Positions 28,500 to 37,250 of a stretch of 64,000 nucleotides of DNA are shown piece by piece. This DNA is from an uncultured Porphyromonadaceae bacterium (GTDB lineage: Bacteria; Bacteroidota; Bacteroidia; Bacteroidales; Porphyromonadaceae): positions 310,001 to 374,000 of the forward strand of contig CAMYAB010000001.1 of the NCBI GenBank assembly GCA_947253625.1, written 5' to 3'. Both the position numbers and the translations under genes were made by a program. The notes under the pieces were generated by a model. That model ran no database searches, had not been told where the DNA came from, and was given only the letters and a program-made list of their open reading frames with translations. Positions within the stretch are counted from its first letter, which is position 1. Each line of letters opens with the position of its first letter.

Positions 28500-30976
28500 G
28501 ATGCCACATATTGACGATTATAGCAGGACTACTTTGCACCGCAGCATACGCACAAACAGACACCATACCCGTACATTCATACCGCACCCTTAGTCAGCCA
28601 TTGTTGGACGGGCCTGTACTCAACGACAGCATCAATCTTTATGGCAAAAAGTATGATCCTTTTATGCTGTTGGCAAAGTTCCCCACCCTACAGGTCGATC
28701 AGCCACTACTGGAGACCAAGACTGCATCGATGGATGGTGACATTGCCCTAGGTGCAAACGCTATTCATACCATACAACTTTCGCTAGTCACTACTCGCTA
28801 CGAAGAAGTTTCGCTCATTGTAGAGTGTACAGCCCCCTACCTTATCACACTGGATGGCCTAGAGGTTGGGAGGTGTACCGACTCCACACCGGGTCCTCAG
28901 TCGCATACACTAAGCCTCACTCCATCGGTTGGGCACAACCTAGCACTACGTATCATCACAAACTCACCGCAAAGTTTGCGCCTGAGCTTGGCTCCAAAGG
29001 TCGGTGCAAACAGCACCCTCCGACTTCGCACGGACTCAGAAGCCTACATGAGTATGGAGTTTACACAAACGGGACGAAAGATCAACAGCGTAGACATCTC
29101 ACCCAGCGGGAAATATATGGTCGTATGGATGAGTGACGTCATCAAGGATCGGTACTCGTACAGCGGTATAATGTACAAAGGAGAAAAGCCCATTGCAGTA
29201 CTTCCCGACGAACTTCGTTTCGCAAAATGGATGCCCTCCGAAGACCGCTTGTTGCAAGCCAGAGAGACCAATACAGGAAGAGCGCTCGTCACGATTGATC
29301 CAGAGCATTTGTCATCGGATACGCTTATTGAGTCCATTCCTGATGGCTCATTCGTCATGGCCCCCAATAGCAAGACTATTATCTTTACCCAACTCACAAA
29401 AGGGCCACAAAGAGACAATACCGTAGAGCGTGTACTCAATCGAGATGATCATCAAGGATCAGACTCTTCACGCGACCGCTCATTTCTCTACTCATTTGAT
29501 CTACATACGGGGGCTTTTTATCCCATCACCTATGGATACCGTAGCACCTACCTCCAAGCAATAGCGCCGGACAGCAAGGAGATTATCTACTCCAGCCCCT
29601 CACGTGTCGATGATAGTCCATTCGCCATCACAGATTATATCGCCACAGACCTGCAGACAATGCAGGCAGACACTCTATTTTCGCAAGACTCACATATATC
29701 AGGCATCCTATATACCTCTCGTCCGGAGATGCTCCTGGTATTGGGAGATGCCGATGCTTTTGGTGGTATTGGGCGCAACCTACCGGATGGGAAAATAGCC
29801 AATGGATTCGACACGCAGCTCTTTTTGTACAACCGAAAGACCCGTCACACACAACCCCTAACCAAAGACTTTGCCCCCAATATAGTAGATATCCGGACCT
29901 CCCCAGACACCTACCAAGCCATCCTAAAAGCCGAGGACGAGGACTACATACGCCTATACCTACTTGATCTCTCCTGTGGCAAGATCAAGCTTCTACCGAC
30001 TGCAGAGGAAAACATCCGCTCATTCACGACAAGCAGAGACCTTCATCACATAGCTTACTCCGGGGAGAGTGCCAACAACTCGGAGCGACTATACCTCGAC
30101 AACCGATGCCTCTACGATCTAGCCGGAGATCGTCTAAAAAACATCCGTCTGGGCGAAGTACATGCGTGGAAATACACCAAGTCAGGTGGCGAGACAGTGC
30201 CGGGGCGATTTTACCTACCGCCTACCTTTTCGGCCGATAAAAAATACCCCCTAATAGTCTACTACTATGGTGGCACATCACCCTCAAGCAGGATGTTTAG
30301 CTGGTACTACTCTGCGCCCATGTATGCTGCGCAAGACTATGTAGTCCTCGTGCTCAACCCGAGTGGAACGACAGGATGGGGACAAGAGTATGCCTCTAGG
30401 CATGTCAATGCATGGGGAGATCCGACTGCGGATGATATTATATCAGCAGTCAAGGGGTTTTGCCAAGAAAAAAACTTTGTGGACACAACCAAGATAGGTT
30501 GCTTTGGTGCCAGCTATGGAGGGTTCATGACCCAGTATCTTTTGACCCAGACAGATCTCTTTGCAGCCGCCATGAGCCATGCCGGGATCTCCAACATCAC
30601 CTCATACTGGGGGCAAGGAACATGGGGAGTAGGATATAGTACCGTTGCAAGTGCACACAGCTATCCTTGGAACAACCCCAAGCTTTATACCGAGCAGAGC
30701 CCTCTCTTCAGTGCCGACAAAATCAACACTCCCCTACTCCTCCTACACGGAGACAGCGACACCAATGTGCCGTATGGAGAAAGTGTACAGATGTACAATG
30801 CACTCAAGATTCTCAACAAAGAAGTAGAGTTGGTCCGAGTATATGGTCAAGACCACCATGTCACCGACTTGCAACAACAGCGGAAGTGGATGCAGACAAC
30901 TATGGCATGGTTCCAAAAATGGCTAAAGGGTGACCCCTCATGGTGGGATCACCTATACCCGGAGATTCATTTGTGA
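28496..30976 (+). CDS. Secreted S9 family (prolyl oligopeptidase-type) peptidase
   Basis: An 826-residue exported serine peptidase with signal peptide (MRCHILTIIAGLLCTAAYAQ). An N-terminal beta-propeller-like region is followed by a C-terminal alpha/beta hydrolase: catalytic Ser in GASYGGFM (about 672), Asp in HGDSDTNVP (about 757) and His in GQDHHV (about 790). Typical of peptide-feeding Bacteroidales. Whether it acts as a di-, tri- or acyl-peptidase cannot be read from the sequence. It ends the ATGA-linked operon and converges on the minus-strand exonuclease with a 44-base gap that has no clear terminator. Confidence 0.88.
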   Translation: MRCHILTIIAGLLCTAAYAQTDTIPVHSYRTLSQPLLDGPVLNDSINLYGKKYDPFMLLAKFPTLQVDQPLLETKTASMDGDIALGANAIHTIQLSLVTTRYEEVSLIVECTAPYLITLDGLEVGRCTDSTPGPQSHTLSLTPSVGHNLALRIITNSPQSLRLSLAPKVGANSTLRLRTDSEAYMSMEFTQTGRKINSVDISPSGKYMVVWMSDVIKDRYSYSGIMYKGEKPIAVLPDELRFAKWMPSEDRLLQARETNTGRALVTIDPEHLSSDTLIESIPDGSFVMAPNSKTIIFTQLTKGPQRDNTVERVLNRDDHQGSDSSRDRSFLYSFDLHTGAFYPITYGYRSTYLQAIAPDSKEIIYSSPSRVDDSPFAITDYIATDLQTMQADTLFSQDSHISGILYTSRPEMLLVLGDADAFGGIGRNLPDGKIANGFDTQLFLYNRKTRHTQPLTKDFAPNIVDIRTSPDTYQAILKAEDEDYIRLYLLDLSCGKIKLLPTAEENIRSFTTSRDLHHIAYSGESANNSERLYLDNRCLYDLAGDRLKNIRLGEVHAWKYTKSGGETVPGRFYLPPTFSADKKYPLIVYYYGGTSPSSRMFSWYYSAPMYAAQDYVVLVLNPSGTTGWGQEYASRHVNAWGDPTADDIISAVKGFCQEKNFVDTTKIGCFGASYGGFMTQYLLTQTDLFAAAMSHAGISNITSYWGQGTWGVGYSTVASAHSYPWNNPKLYTEQSPLFSADKINTPLLLLHGDSDTNVPYGESVQMYNALKILNKEVELVRVYGQDHHVTDLQQQRKWMQTTMAWFQKWLKGDPSWWDHLYPEIHL

Positions 30977-31020
30977 CTTTTTCGCCAAATGGTCGCAGGA
31001 AGTGGCACTAGATCACACTT

Positions 31021-31536
31021 TTATCTGCTACTATCTTGTCGCATACGGAGGTAAAGGCGGGCACACATCTCGGCATCATCACCGGCTCGGTGGTGTTGTC
31101 CCTCGGGGATAGAGAGTTGCTGGCAGAGAGAAGCCAACGTGTTGCATCCAAATGAGTAGATTTGGCGTGCGTATCGGAGGGTGCAAATCCAATTCAGATC
31201 AGGCAACCTGAGCTGATAGAGCTCTGCTGATCGCTCCAGACAACTACGATCAAAAGGGGCATTGTGAGCAACTAAGGTATTGACCTCACCTAGGTAGATC
31301 GTCTCCATCTCACGCCATACTTCCGGAAAGGCTGGAGCGGTCTCTGTGTCTTCGGGAGTAATACCGTGGCACTGCGTATTCCAGTAGCTGTAGCGATTCC
31401 CCTCCGGTCGCACCAGCCAGGAGCGTGTCTCGGTCACCTCACTGTTGCGGACTAGGCAGATCCCCATTTCACAGATAGAGTCACGTCGGCCTGTTGCTGT
31501 CTCAAAGTCTATAGCTATAAAGTTCAATGAGTCCAT
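31021..31536 (-). CDS. DEDDh 3'-5' exonuclease
   Basis: A 171-residue exonuclease-only protein of the DnaQ/RNase T superfamily: Exo I FIAIDFETA near the start, Exo II VAHNAPFDRSCLE near 92, Exo III HHRAGDDAEMCA near 151, so all four acidic residues and the histidine are present. Start ATG 31536 shares one base with the stop of the upstream WYL gene (TGATG). Its substrate is unknown; linkage to a WYL regulator suggests use in stress or nucleic-acid defence, but that is inference. Confidence 0.9.
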   Translation of the reverse strand: MDSLNFIAIDFETATGRRDSICEMGICLVRNSEVTETRSWLVRPEGNRYSYWNTQCHGITPEDTETAPAFPEVWREMETIYLGEVNTLVAHNAPFDRSCLERSAELYQLRLPDLNWICTLRYARQIYSFGCNTLASLCQQLSIPEGQHHRAGDDAEMCARLYLRMRQDSSR

Positions 31537-32501
31537 CACTTTGCGATTGTAGGCTGGTAGTAATCATTGACATTCTTGGCAAAATTAGCCATAACCTCTC
31601 TTACCGACTGAGGCCGTAGCACCTCCACCTGGTCGCCCAATGCGAGCAGTGCTTGGTAGAGATCGTAGGTGGGACACACCTCTAGCTCAAAACAAGCCAC
31701 CCCTTGACGATCTGAGGGTACCTCCTTTTGCGACTGGTGGAGTGGCAATGTACGGAGGTAGTCAGCCCCATGTCCATAGGCCTTGAGAAGCACTTGCACC
31801 GGCTCCTCACCCGAATGAATCACCCCACAACAGCCCCGGTAGTAGGTCTCTATATCGAAATCGGGATCCATCTCAAAGCTCTGCTCCAAAGGTTCACACT
31901 CCAAGATACGATCCAGTGCATAAACTTGATAGACATCCTTAGGTCGGCTCCCCCCATCCTCTTGATTCCGCCGCTGATTGAGGTCTGAGTAATAGGGGCT
32001 ACGGGCGAGGAGGTACCACCTACGATTCGACACCTTGAGGTAATAGGGCTCAGCATCAAAGCTCGTTGGCTCCTGCTTGCCAAACCCTTGATGGGTGATC
32101 TGCAACACCTTGTTCTGTCGCATCGCTTCGGTTATGGTGCGCAACCACTTTCGGCCCGATGGTACATGCTCAAAGAGGATCCGCCCTTGTAGCTTACTGT
32201 CGGCCTGGATCTGATTGAGAGCCGTGTAGGAGTCTAGGAGCCAGCTACGGAGGTTATCCCCCTCAAGCTCTTCGGGGCTATCAATGTAGTAGCGATACCC
32301 ATCCTTGGGATCGCATAGGATCTCCACCTGAAAGATATCAAAGATTGCCTCACGATGGTTGTGAAAGGTTCGCTTCGGGAGAGGGTCGCCATAGCTCAAG
32401 CCGCTATCCTCCCAGTGGCGACTGATCTCCTCAAAAGTAAGTCGTCCATACTGCCGAAATTGCTCTATCAACCAAACATATCTTCCTAAAATATTAGCCA
32501 T
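31536..32501 (-). CDS. WYL domain transcriptional regulator
   Basis: A 321-residue protein with an N-terminal winged-helix region (about 1-65, GRLTFEEISRHW...LPKRTFHNHREAIFD) and a WYL domain whose literal motif appears in RRWYLLARSPY (about 172), followed by a WCX-type C-terminal extension. WYL proteins bind nucleic-acid ligands or nucleotides and often regulate DNA-damage or phage-defence genes. Cotranscribed with the DEDDh exonuclease, which is its most likely target by context. Confidence 0.88.
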   Translation of the reverse strand: MANILGRYVWLIEQFRQYGRLTFEEISRHWEDSGLSYGDPLPKRTFHNHREAIFDIFQVEILCDPKDGYRYYIDSPEELEGDNLRSWLLDSYTALNQIQADSKLQGRILFEHVPSGRKWLRTITEAMRQNKVLQITHQGFGKQEPTSFDAEPYYLKVSNRRWYLLARSPYYSDLNQRRNQEDGGSRPKDVYQVYALDRILECEPLEQSFEMDPDFDIETYYRGCCGVIHSGEEPVQVLLKAYGHGADYLRTLPLHQSQKEVPSDRQGVACFELEVCPTYDLYQALLALGDQVEVLRPQSVREVMANFAKNVNDYYQPTIAK

Positions 32502-32527
32502 AACCTATTTCTTTATTTTACTTGATA

Positions 32528-32535
32528 CAAAGATA
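32528..32535 (-). promoter_or_regulatory. WYL-exonuclease promoter, -7 box (minus strand)
   Basis: Minus-strand TATCTTTG followed by TATC, about 26 bases before the WYL start; strong match to the Bacteroidota -7 box. No clear -33 TTTG. The rest of 32502-32755 holds a 7-base hairpin (AAGACTC/GAGTCTT at 32688-32710) and, read on the minus strand, a weak GGC/GCC hairpin before T6, possibly terminating the gene upstream. Confidence 0.6.
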
Positions 32536-32755
32536 AGAAATTGGCTGTGCCATTCCATGGCATAAGTATCAAGATTATTTTGTTTCTATACTATCCCTTG
32601 TTGCACTCCCAGTGTGGTAGAGTTAGGACGGTATTGCTTGTCGTTTTCTCTGACAAAAGCTACTACACTATGCCCTTATTTTCACGAAAGACTCTTATGA
32701 TAGGAGTCTTCAATAAAAAAGGCTGATTGTTTGCCTCAAAACAGGCAGTTCTCCT

Positions 32756-33373
32756 TTATTCATAAGCGTGGAGCAATTGCTTGGCACGCTCCAGAAGTGT
32801 TGGGCTCTCAAATCGTTCGGCATGGGCTAGAAACCTCTCTCGGTCAAAATCCGTTTGCATCAAATCACAATCCAAACGCAAATTGAGATAATCTGACTCT
32901 GTACGATATTGCGTATTGAGCCACAGTAGATCCAGCAAGGCCTTCTCCGGAGGTGCAATCAGCAGATATGAGCCGGAATCTCCTTCGGGAAGATAATCCT
33001 AGCCCCAAAAACCTCTCTCAGAAAGAGTCTGATATACATAGTACCCCAAAGCATTGCTGAAAGAGATGGTCTTCCGTGGAGAGACTGCTGTCACCTGAAC
33101 CACCCCCTCGGGAATAAAACCATAGAAAGAGAGCGCCGTATGGGTACTCACATACGAGGGTTGGTAGATTAGATTGGAAAATCGTAAATAAGCTCCCGGC
33201 TTTTGTGCATCATCCGGAAAAGCATACAGCCCTCTCCTAAGTCGAATGATGTATCCTGCTTGTATCCACCTTGTAAGCGTACTTGGTGCTACCTCGGGAG
33301 CGGCAGCTCGAGCTTGATGGATCGTAAATGGCTCTCCGGGCACCACTCTCTTTGTAAATTCATGGATATTCAT
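32756..33373 (-). pseudogene. AbiEi-family antitoxin-like gene interrupted by an in-frame amber codon
   Basis: Reading from ATG 33373 (MNIHEFTKRV) the frame matches AbiEi-type antitoxin proteins: N-terminal winged helix (APSTLTRWIQAGYIIRLRRGLYAFP) then YVSTHTALSFYGFIPEG. It stops at TAG, 32999-33001, inside GFWG-stop-DYLPEGDSG. The same frame continues without another stop through SYLLIAPPEKALLDLLW to 32756. About 205 codons in all, a normal size for the family; one base change (probably a Tyr codon to TAG) explains the break. No AbiEii nucleotidyltransferase follows. A sequencing error or suppression would restore the gene. Confidence 0.78.
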
Positions 33374-33400
33374 CTTCAAGAACTTGTTTCTATTACTTAG

Positions 33401-33408
33401 CAAAAGTA
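33401..33408 (-). promoter_or_regulatory. Promoter of the broken AbiEi-like gene, -7 box (minus strand)
   Basis: Minus-strand TACTTTTG fits TAnnTTTG about 27 bases before ATG 33373 and overlaps an in-frame TTG at 33403, which argues for the ATG as start. Confidence 0.45.
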
Positions 33409-33517
33409 CAAAACATCAGAAACAAAATAGCCATTTCAATATCCTACTAAAGGGATAGGCCCGGACGCAACTTTTCTTCTACATACAGGGCGAACAGCCT
33501 CTATTATTTAAGCTGAA

Positions 33518-33550
33518 ATTTGCACATTTGGTAATTTCAACTTACGTTTG
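33518..33550 (+). promoter_or_regulatory. Promoter of the intact AbiEi-like gene, -33 and -7 boxes
   Basis: TTTG at 33518-33521, 21-base spacer, TACGTTTG at 33543-33550: both boxes at consensus spacing, four bases before ATG 33555. The transcript would have almost no leader. Confidence 0.6.
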
Positions 33551-33554
33551 TGCC

Positions 33555-34121
33555 ATGAAAACACTAATAGCCATACTGTATAGGTCTGGAAAGACTGTAT
33601 TTAGCACCCAAGAGATAAGGCTCCTTACGTATGGGGTCATCGTTGCGTCTGCGTTGCCTAATCGATTATCACGCTTAGTATTGGAGGGTGAGCTCTTAAG
33701 GTTAAGGCAAGGGGTGTATGCCCTGCCATCATACGACCCACTGGAGTTTGCTTGCAAGATTCAAGCGCCATCCTACATATCTATGGAAACGGTTCTGAGA
33801 AAGCATGGGGTTATCTTTCAATACGACAACTCCATTACACTCGCCTCCTACCAACCCAAAATTATTTATAACCCTACAGGTGAAGTGTTTTTGTTTCGGA
33901 AACTGGCCACTTCGATTTTAATCAACAAGAAAGGCAAGATCATCAACCCTCATTACACCATCGCTACTGTGGAGCGTGCATTTCTAGACTTGTGCTATGT
34001 CGACAAATGGCGAACCTATGAGAATATCGCCCCGATAAATGTCCAAAAAGTCCTAGACCTACTTCCCATCTACGACAACAAATCATTAGCAAAGCGCATT
34101 TCATCCATCTTGTCATTGTGA
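33555..34121 (+). CDS. AbiEi-type antitoxin-like transcriptional regulator (orphan)
   Basis: A 188-residue protein with an N-terminal winged helix (VFSTQEIRLLTYGVIVASALPNRLSRLVLEGELLRLRQGVYAL, about 12-57) and the AbiEi core YISMETVLRKHGVIFQ (about 76-91) and YTIATVERAFLDLCYV (about 134-149). AbiEi proteins repress their own operon and neutralise the AbiEii nucleotidyltransferase toxin. No AbiEii gene follows, so this is an orphan or a regulator adapted for other use. It is divergent from the broken homologue, with 181 bases between starts. ATG 33555 is chosen over a TTG at 33528. Confidence 0.75.
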   Translation: MKTLIAILYRSGKTVFSTQEIRLLTYGVIVASALPNRLSRLVLEGELLRLRQGVYALPSYDPLEFACKIQAPSYISMETVLRKHGVIFQYDNSITLASYQPKIIYNPTGEVFLFRKLATSILINKKGKIINPHYTIATVERAFLDLCYVDKWRTYENIAPINVQKVLDLLPIYDNKSLAKRISSILSL

Positions 34122-34308
34122 GAGGGATATCACCTCCGTACAATAGTTCCACCGAATACACTCCATTCGGTAATCAGGCAAATGCTTTGGGAGGGCTTTT
34201 GTCGGCGGTAAAAACTCCTCCAAAATCCTACGGATGAGCCCTGTTTTCAGCACCAAATTTGCATATTTGCAAACAACAGGTAACCAAATGATTACACAAG
34301 GGAATTGA

Positions 34309-34390
34309 TTTCACGGATAGAAGCAAAAGTTTTCACGGATAGAAGCGAAACTTTTCACGGATAGAAGCGATCGCTCAGATGGATAGGACA
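34309..34390 (+). repeat. 22-bp tandem array D (four units)
   Basis: TTTCACGGATAGAAGC begins at 34309, 34331 and 34353, with linkers AAAAGT, GAAACT and GATCGC. A diverged edge unit (GATGGATAGGA at 34378) follows. Same orientation as array A. It lies just upstream of the omp promoter. The rest of the 34122-34512 gap shows only a minus-strand open frame (34113-34253) of unknown status. Confidence 0.92.
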
Positions 34391-34410
34391 AGTCCACATT
34401 GATTCACATT

Positions 34411-34439
34411 TTTGTTGTTTTGTGTTTTAGCTATCTTTG
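34411..34439 (+). promoter_or_regulatory. Promoter of the small outer-membrane protein
   Basis: TTTG at 34411-34414, 17-base spacer, TATCTTTG at 34432-34439. About 70 bases of leader follow before ATG 34513. Confidence 0.65.
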
Positions 34440-34512
34440 CGGACAAGAAGTCTAGACCGATATTTAAGGATCGGCGAAGAAAGTTTTCACAACAGAATCA
34501 CATTTACTAATT

Positions 34513-35010
34513 ATGCAAAAATTCAGAACAGCTCTTGCAACCATCGCACTCTGCCTTTTTGGACTAGGAGCAAATGCACAGAATGTCATAGAGCAAGGAA
34601 CAAGTATCGCAAGCGTAGGTGTAGGCCTGAATCCGACAACCTTCAGCAGCCCGGCTTTTACGCTCAGCGGAAACTACGAATATGGTTGGCTGGATAATCT
34701 GTGGGACGAAAAAAGCGCACTCACAATTGGCGGCTATCTGGGCACCTCTGTAATGGAGGGGGCTAGTGTTTTTCAAGTCGGCCCAAAGGTGGGATTGCAC
34801 TACCACTTTATTCCCAACCTAGACACCTATACAGCACTCTTCGTGGGATTTTCGCAAACACACATCGGTGACTCAACAACGTACAGAAACTGGTTGTACC
34901 CATCCATTCATGTAGGTGTACGCTATATGTTTCAACCCAATATCGGTGTATTCGCCGAGACCGGATACGGACTCTCTGTGCTGAATATAGGTGCGTCATT
35001 CAAGTTCTAA
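34513..35010 (+). CDS. Small outer-membrane beta-barrel protein
   Basis: A 165-residue protein with a signal peptide (MQKFRTALATIALCLFGLGANA) and alternating hydrophobic/polar strands with aromatic girdles (SGNYEYGWL, KVGLHYHFIP, SIHVGVRYMF), ending in phenylalanine (GASFKF), as outer-membrane barrels do. Size fits an eight-stranded OmpX/OmpW-like barrel. No specific function recognised. Monocistronic, with its own promoter and a hairpin terminator. Confidence 0.8.
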   Translation: MQKFRTALATIALCLFGLGANAQNVIEQGTSIASVGVGLNPTTFSSPAFTLSGNYEYGWLDNLWDEKSALTIGGYLGTSVMEGASVFQVGPKVGLHYHFIPNLDTYTALFVGFSQTHIGDSTTYRNWLYPSIHVGVRYMFQPNIGVFAETGYGLSVLNIGASFKF

Positions 35011-35038
35011 GAACCGCCACACAGCAATTTGCACAACA

Positions 35039-35080
35039 CCAAAAGTGAGGGTGAGTCCTAGGGCTCACCCTCACTTTTGG
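35039..35080 (+). terminator. Hairpin terminator after the omp gene
   Basis: A 17-base perfect stem (CCAAAAGTGAGGGTGAG at 35039-35055, complement at 35064-35080) with an 8-base loop TCCTAGGG. The T-run lies inside the right arm (TTTTGG). Confidence 0.75.
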
Positions 35081-35107
35081 AAATACCCAATGCCGGCCAA
35101 AAGTAAA

Positions 35108-35142
35108 TTTGACAAGATACTACAGAAAAATAGGTAACTTTG
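35108..35142 (+). promoter_or_regulatory. thrS operon promoter
   Basis: TTTG at 35108-35111, 23-base spacer, TAACTTTG at 35135-35142. The -7 box contains the in-frame TTG at 35140, so translation should start at ATG 35176. Confidence 0.6.
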
Positions 35143-35175
35143 TCGAAACGAACAAATAGAGCGAAAAACAGTAAA

Positions 35176-37152
35176 ATGGCAGATATTACGATAACGTTAC
35201 CCGACGGTTCCGAGCAGCAATACCCCAAAGGCATTACGGCTCTGGAAATAGCAGAGAACATAAGCCCACGACTAGCCAAAGAAGTCTACTGCGCAAGTAT
35301 CAATGGCGAGGTCTACGACCTGATGCGCCCCATCAACGAAAACGCATCCATAAAGCTACACAAGTGGGAGGATCCGGAAGCAAAAAAGACCTTTTGGCAC
35401 ACGAGCGCACACCTTTTGGCAGAGGCGCTGCAAGAGAAGTACCCCGGAGTGAAATTCGGAATCGGCCCGGCGATAGAAAATGGCTTTTACTACGATGTGG
35501 ACCTAGGGGAAGGAGTACAACTCAAGGAGACCGACCTAGAGGATCTCGAAAAGCGGATGTGCAGACTTGCAGCTGACAAGGCACCTTTGATCCGCAAAGA
35601 CATCTCCAAGGCCGATGCACTTCACTACTTTTGGGACCAAAAGGGTGACCAGTACAAGAAAGAACTGATCGAAGGTCTGGAAGATGGGCACATAACCACG
35701 TACACTCTGGGAGACTTCACAGACCTATGTCGTGGACCACACATCCCCAATACGGGACTAATCAAAGCCGTAAAGCTAACCAGTGTCGCAGGAGCGTACT
35801 GGCGGGGAGATGAGCATCGTCAGCAGCTCACCCGAGTATATGGGATCACATTTCCCAAAAAGAAAATGCTTGATGAATACCTTGAGATGGTCGAGGAAGC
35901 CAAAAAACGAGACCACCGCAAGATCGGCAAAGAGCTTGAGCTATTCACCTTTTCCGAAAATGTAGGCTCGGGGCTTCCCCTATGGCTACCCAGAGGGACA
36001 CAGCTTCGTCTGCAGCTGGAGGACTACCTCAAGCGAATCCAAAAACGCTATGGCTACCAGCAAGTAATCACCCCACACATCGGCAGCAAACAGCTCTATG
36101 TCACCTCCGGACACTATGCCAAGTACGGCAAAGACTCATTTCAGCCGATAAAAACTCCTCAGGAGGGGGAGGAATTCATGCTCAAGCCGATGAACTGTCC
36201 CCACCACTGTGAAGTCTACAAGGCAACTCCTCACTCCTATCGAGACCTGCCGGTCCGGATAGCAGAGTTTGGAACCGTGTACCGCTACGAGCAGAGTGGT
36301 GAGCTACATGGACTGACTCGTGTGCGAGGCTTTACGCAGGATGACGCACACCTTTTTTGTCGTCCAGACCAGATCAAGGAGGAGTTCAAAAAAGTAATGG
36401 AGATCATCTTCATTATTTTCAAAGCCCTTGACTTCAAAAACTACGAAGCACAGATCTCCCTCCGCGACCAAAATGATCACAGTAAATACATTGGCTCCGA
36501 GGAGAATTGGGAGAAGGCAGAGCGAGCAATCATCGAAGCCTGCGCAGAAACCAACCTCAAGACAGTGATTGAATATGGTGAAGCTGCTTTTTATGGCCCA
36601 AAACTAGACTTTATGGTCAAAGATGCACTGGGACGAAAGTGGCAACTTGGGACCATACAAGTGGACTACAACCTCCCAGAGCGCTTTGAGCTGGAATACA
36701 CCGGAGAGGACAACAAAAAGCACCGACCTGTCATGATCCACAGAGCTCCCTTTGGCTCCCTGGAGAGGTTTGTGGCAGTACTGATTGAGCACACAGCAGG
36801 CAAGTTCCCGCTATGGCTTGCTCCTGACCAAGTGGTTATTCTCCCAATATCTGAGAAATTCAATGACTACGCATACCGCGTAGCAAGTGAATTGATCAAG
36901 AAGGACATTCGTGTCAAAGTAGATGACCGCGGAGAAAAAGTGGGCCGAAAGATCCGCGACAACGAACTAATGAAGATCCCCTACATGCTCATCGTAGGCG
37001 AAAAAGAAGCCAATGAAGGCACTGTTTCGATAAGAATGCAGGGCGAAGGCGATCAAGGTTCGAAAGAAATTGGTACCTTTGCACAGCAAATATTAGATGA
37101 GGTAGATGCGCAGATGAATGCTTGGCAGTACGAAAACGACAAAACCAAGTAA
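35176..37152 (+). CDS. thrS: Threonyl-tRNA synthetase
   Basis: Class II synthetase of 658 residues starting MADITITLPDGSEQQYP (TGS domain). Then come the editing domain with HTSAHLLAEAL (about 75-85) and the catalytic core with MLKPMNCPHHCEVY (zinc Cys, about 335), RIAEFGTVYRYEQSGELHGL and VMIHRAPFGSLERFVAVLIEH, then the anticodon-binding domain from about 550. The longer frame from TTG 35140 is rejected because of the promoter. Head of thrS-infC-rpmI-rplT. Confidence 0.95.
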   Translation: MADITITLPDGSEQQYPKGITALEIAENISPRLAKEVYCASINGEVYDLMRPINENASIKLHKWEDPEAKKTFWHTSAHLLAEALQEKYPGVKFGIGPAIENGFYYDVDLGEGVQLKETDLEDLEKRMCRLAADKAPLIRKDISKADALHYFWDQKGDQYKKELIEGLEDGHITTYTLGDFTDLCRGPHIPNTGLIKAVKLTSVAGAYWRGDEHRQQLTRVYGITFPKKKMLDEYLEMVEEAKKRDHRKIGKELELFTFSENVGSGLPLWLPRGTQLRLQLEDYLKRIQKRYGYQQVITPHIGSKQLYVTSGHYAKYGKDSFQPIKTPQEGEEFMLKPMNCPHHCEVYKATPHSYRDLPVRIAEFGTVYRYEQSGELHGLTRVRGFTQDDAHLFCRPDQIKEEFKKVMEIIFIIFKALDFKNYEAQISLRDQNDHSKYIGSEENWEKAERAIIEACAETNLKTVIEYGEAAFYGPKLDFMVKDALGRKWQLGTIQVDYNLPERFELEYTGEDNKKHRPVMIHRAPFGSLERFVAVLIEHTAGKFPLWLAPDQVVILPISEKFNDYAYRVASELIKKDIRVKVDDRGEKVGRKIRDNELMKIPYMLIVGEKEANEGTVSIRMQGEGDQGSKEIGTFAQQILDEVDAQMNAWQYENDKTK

Positions 37153-37250
37153 CACCACTTCGCACATTTCGGGTATTTGCAAAAAGAAGAGAAGAAAAGT
37201 AAGAGACAACAACAGATACAGAACTATACACTAGCACAACACAGGACTGA

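Noticed and set aside
32756..33001. Frameshift in the broken AbiEi-like gene
   Set aside because: Both halves are in the same frame; only the TAG codon interrupts it, so it is a nonsense change.
33470..33500. TTCTTCTACATACAGGGCGAAC as another 22-bp repeat unit
   Set aside because: Only the CTTCTA start matches; no second unit at +22 or -22.
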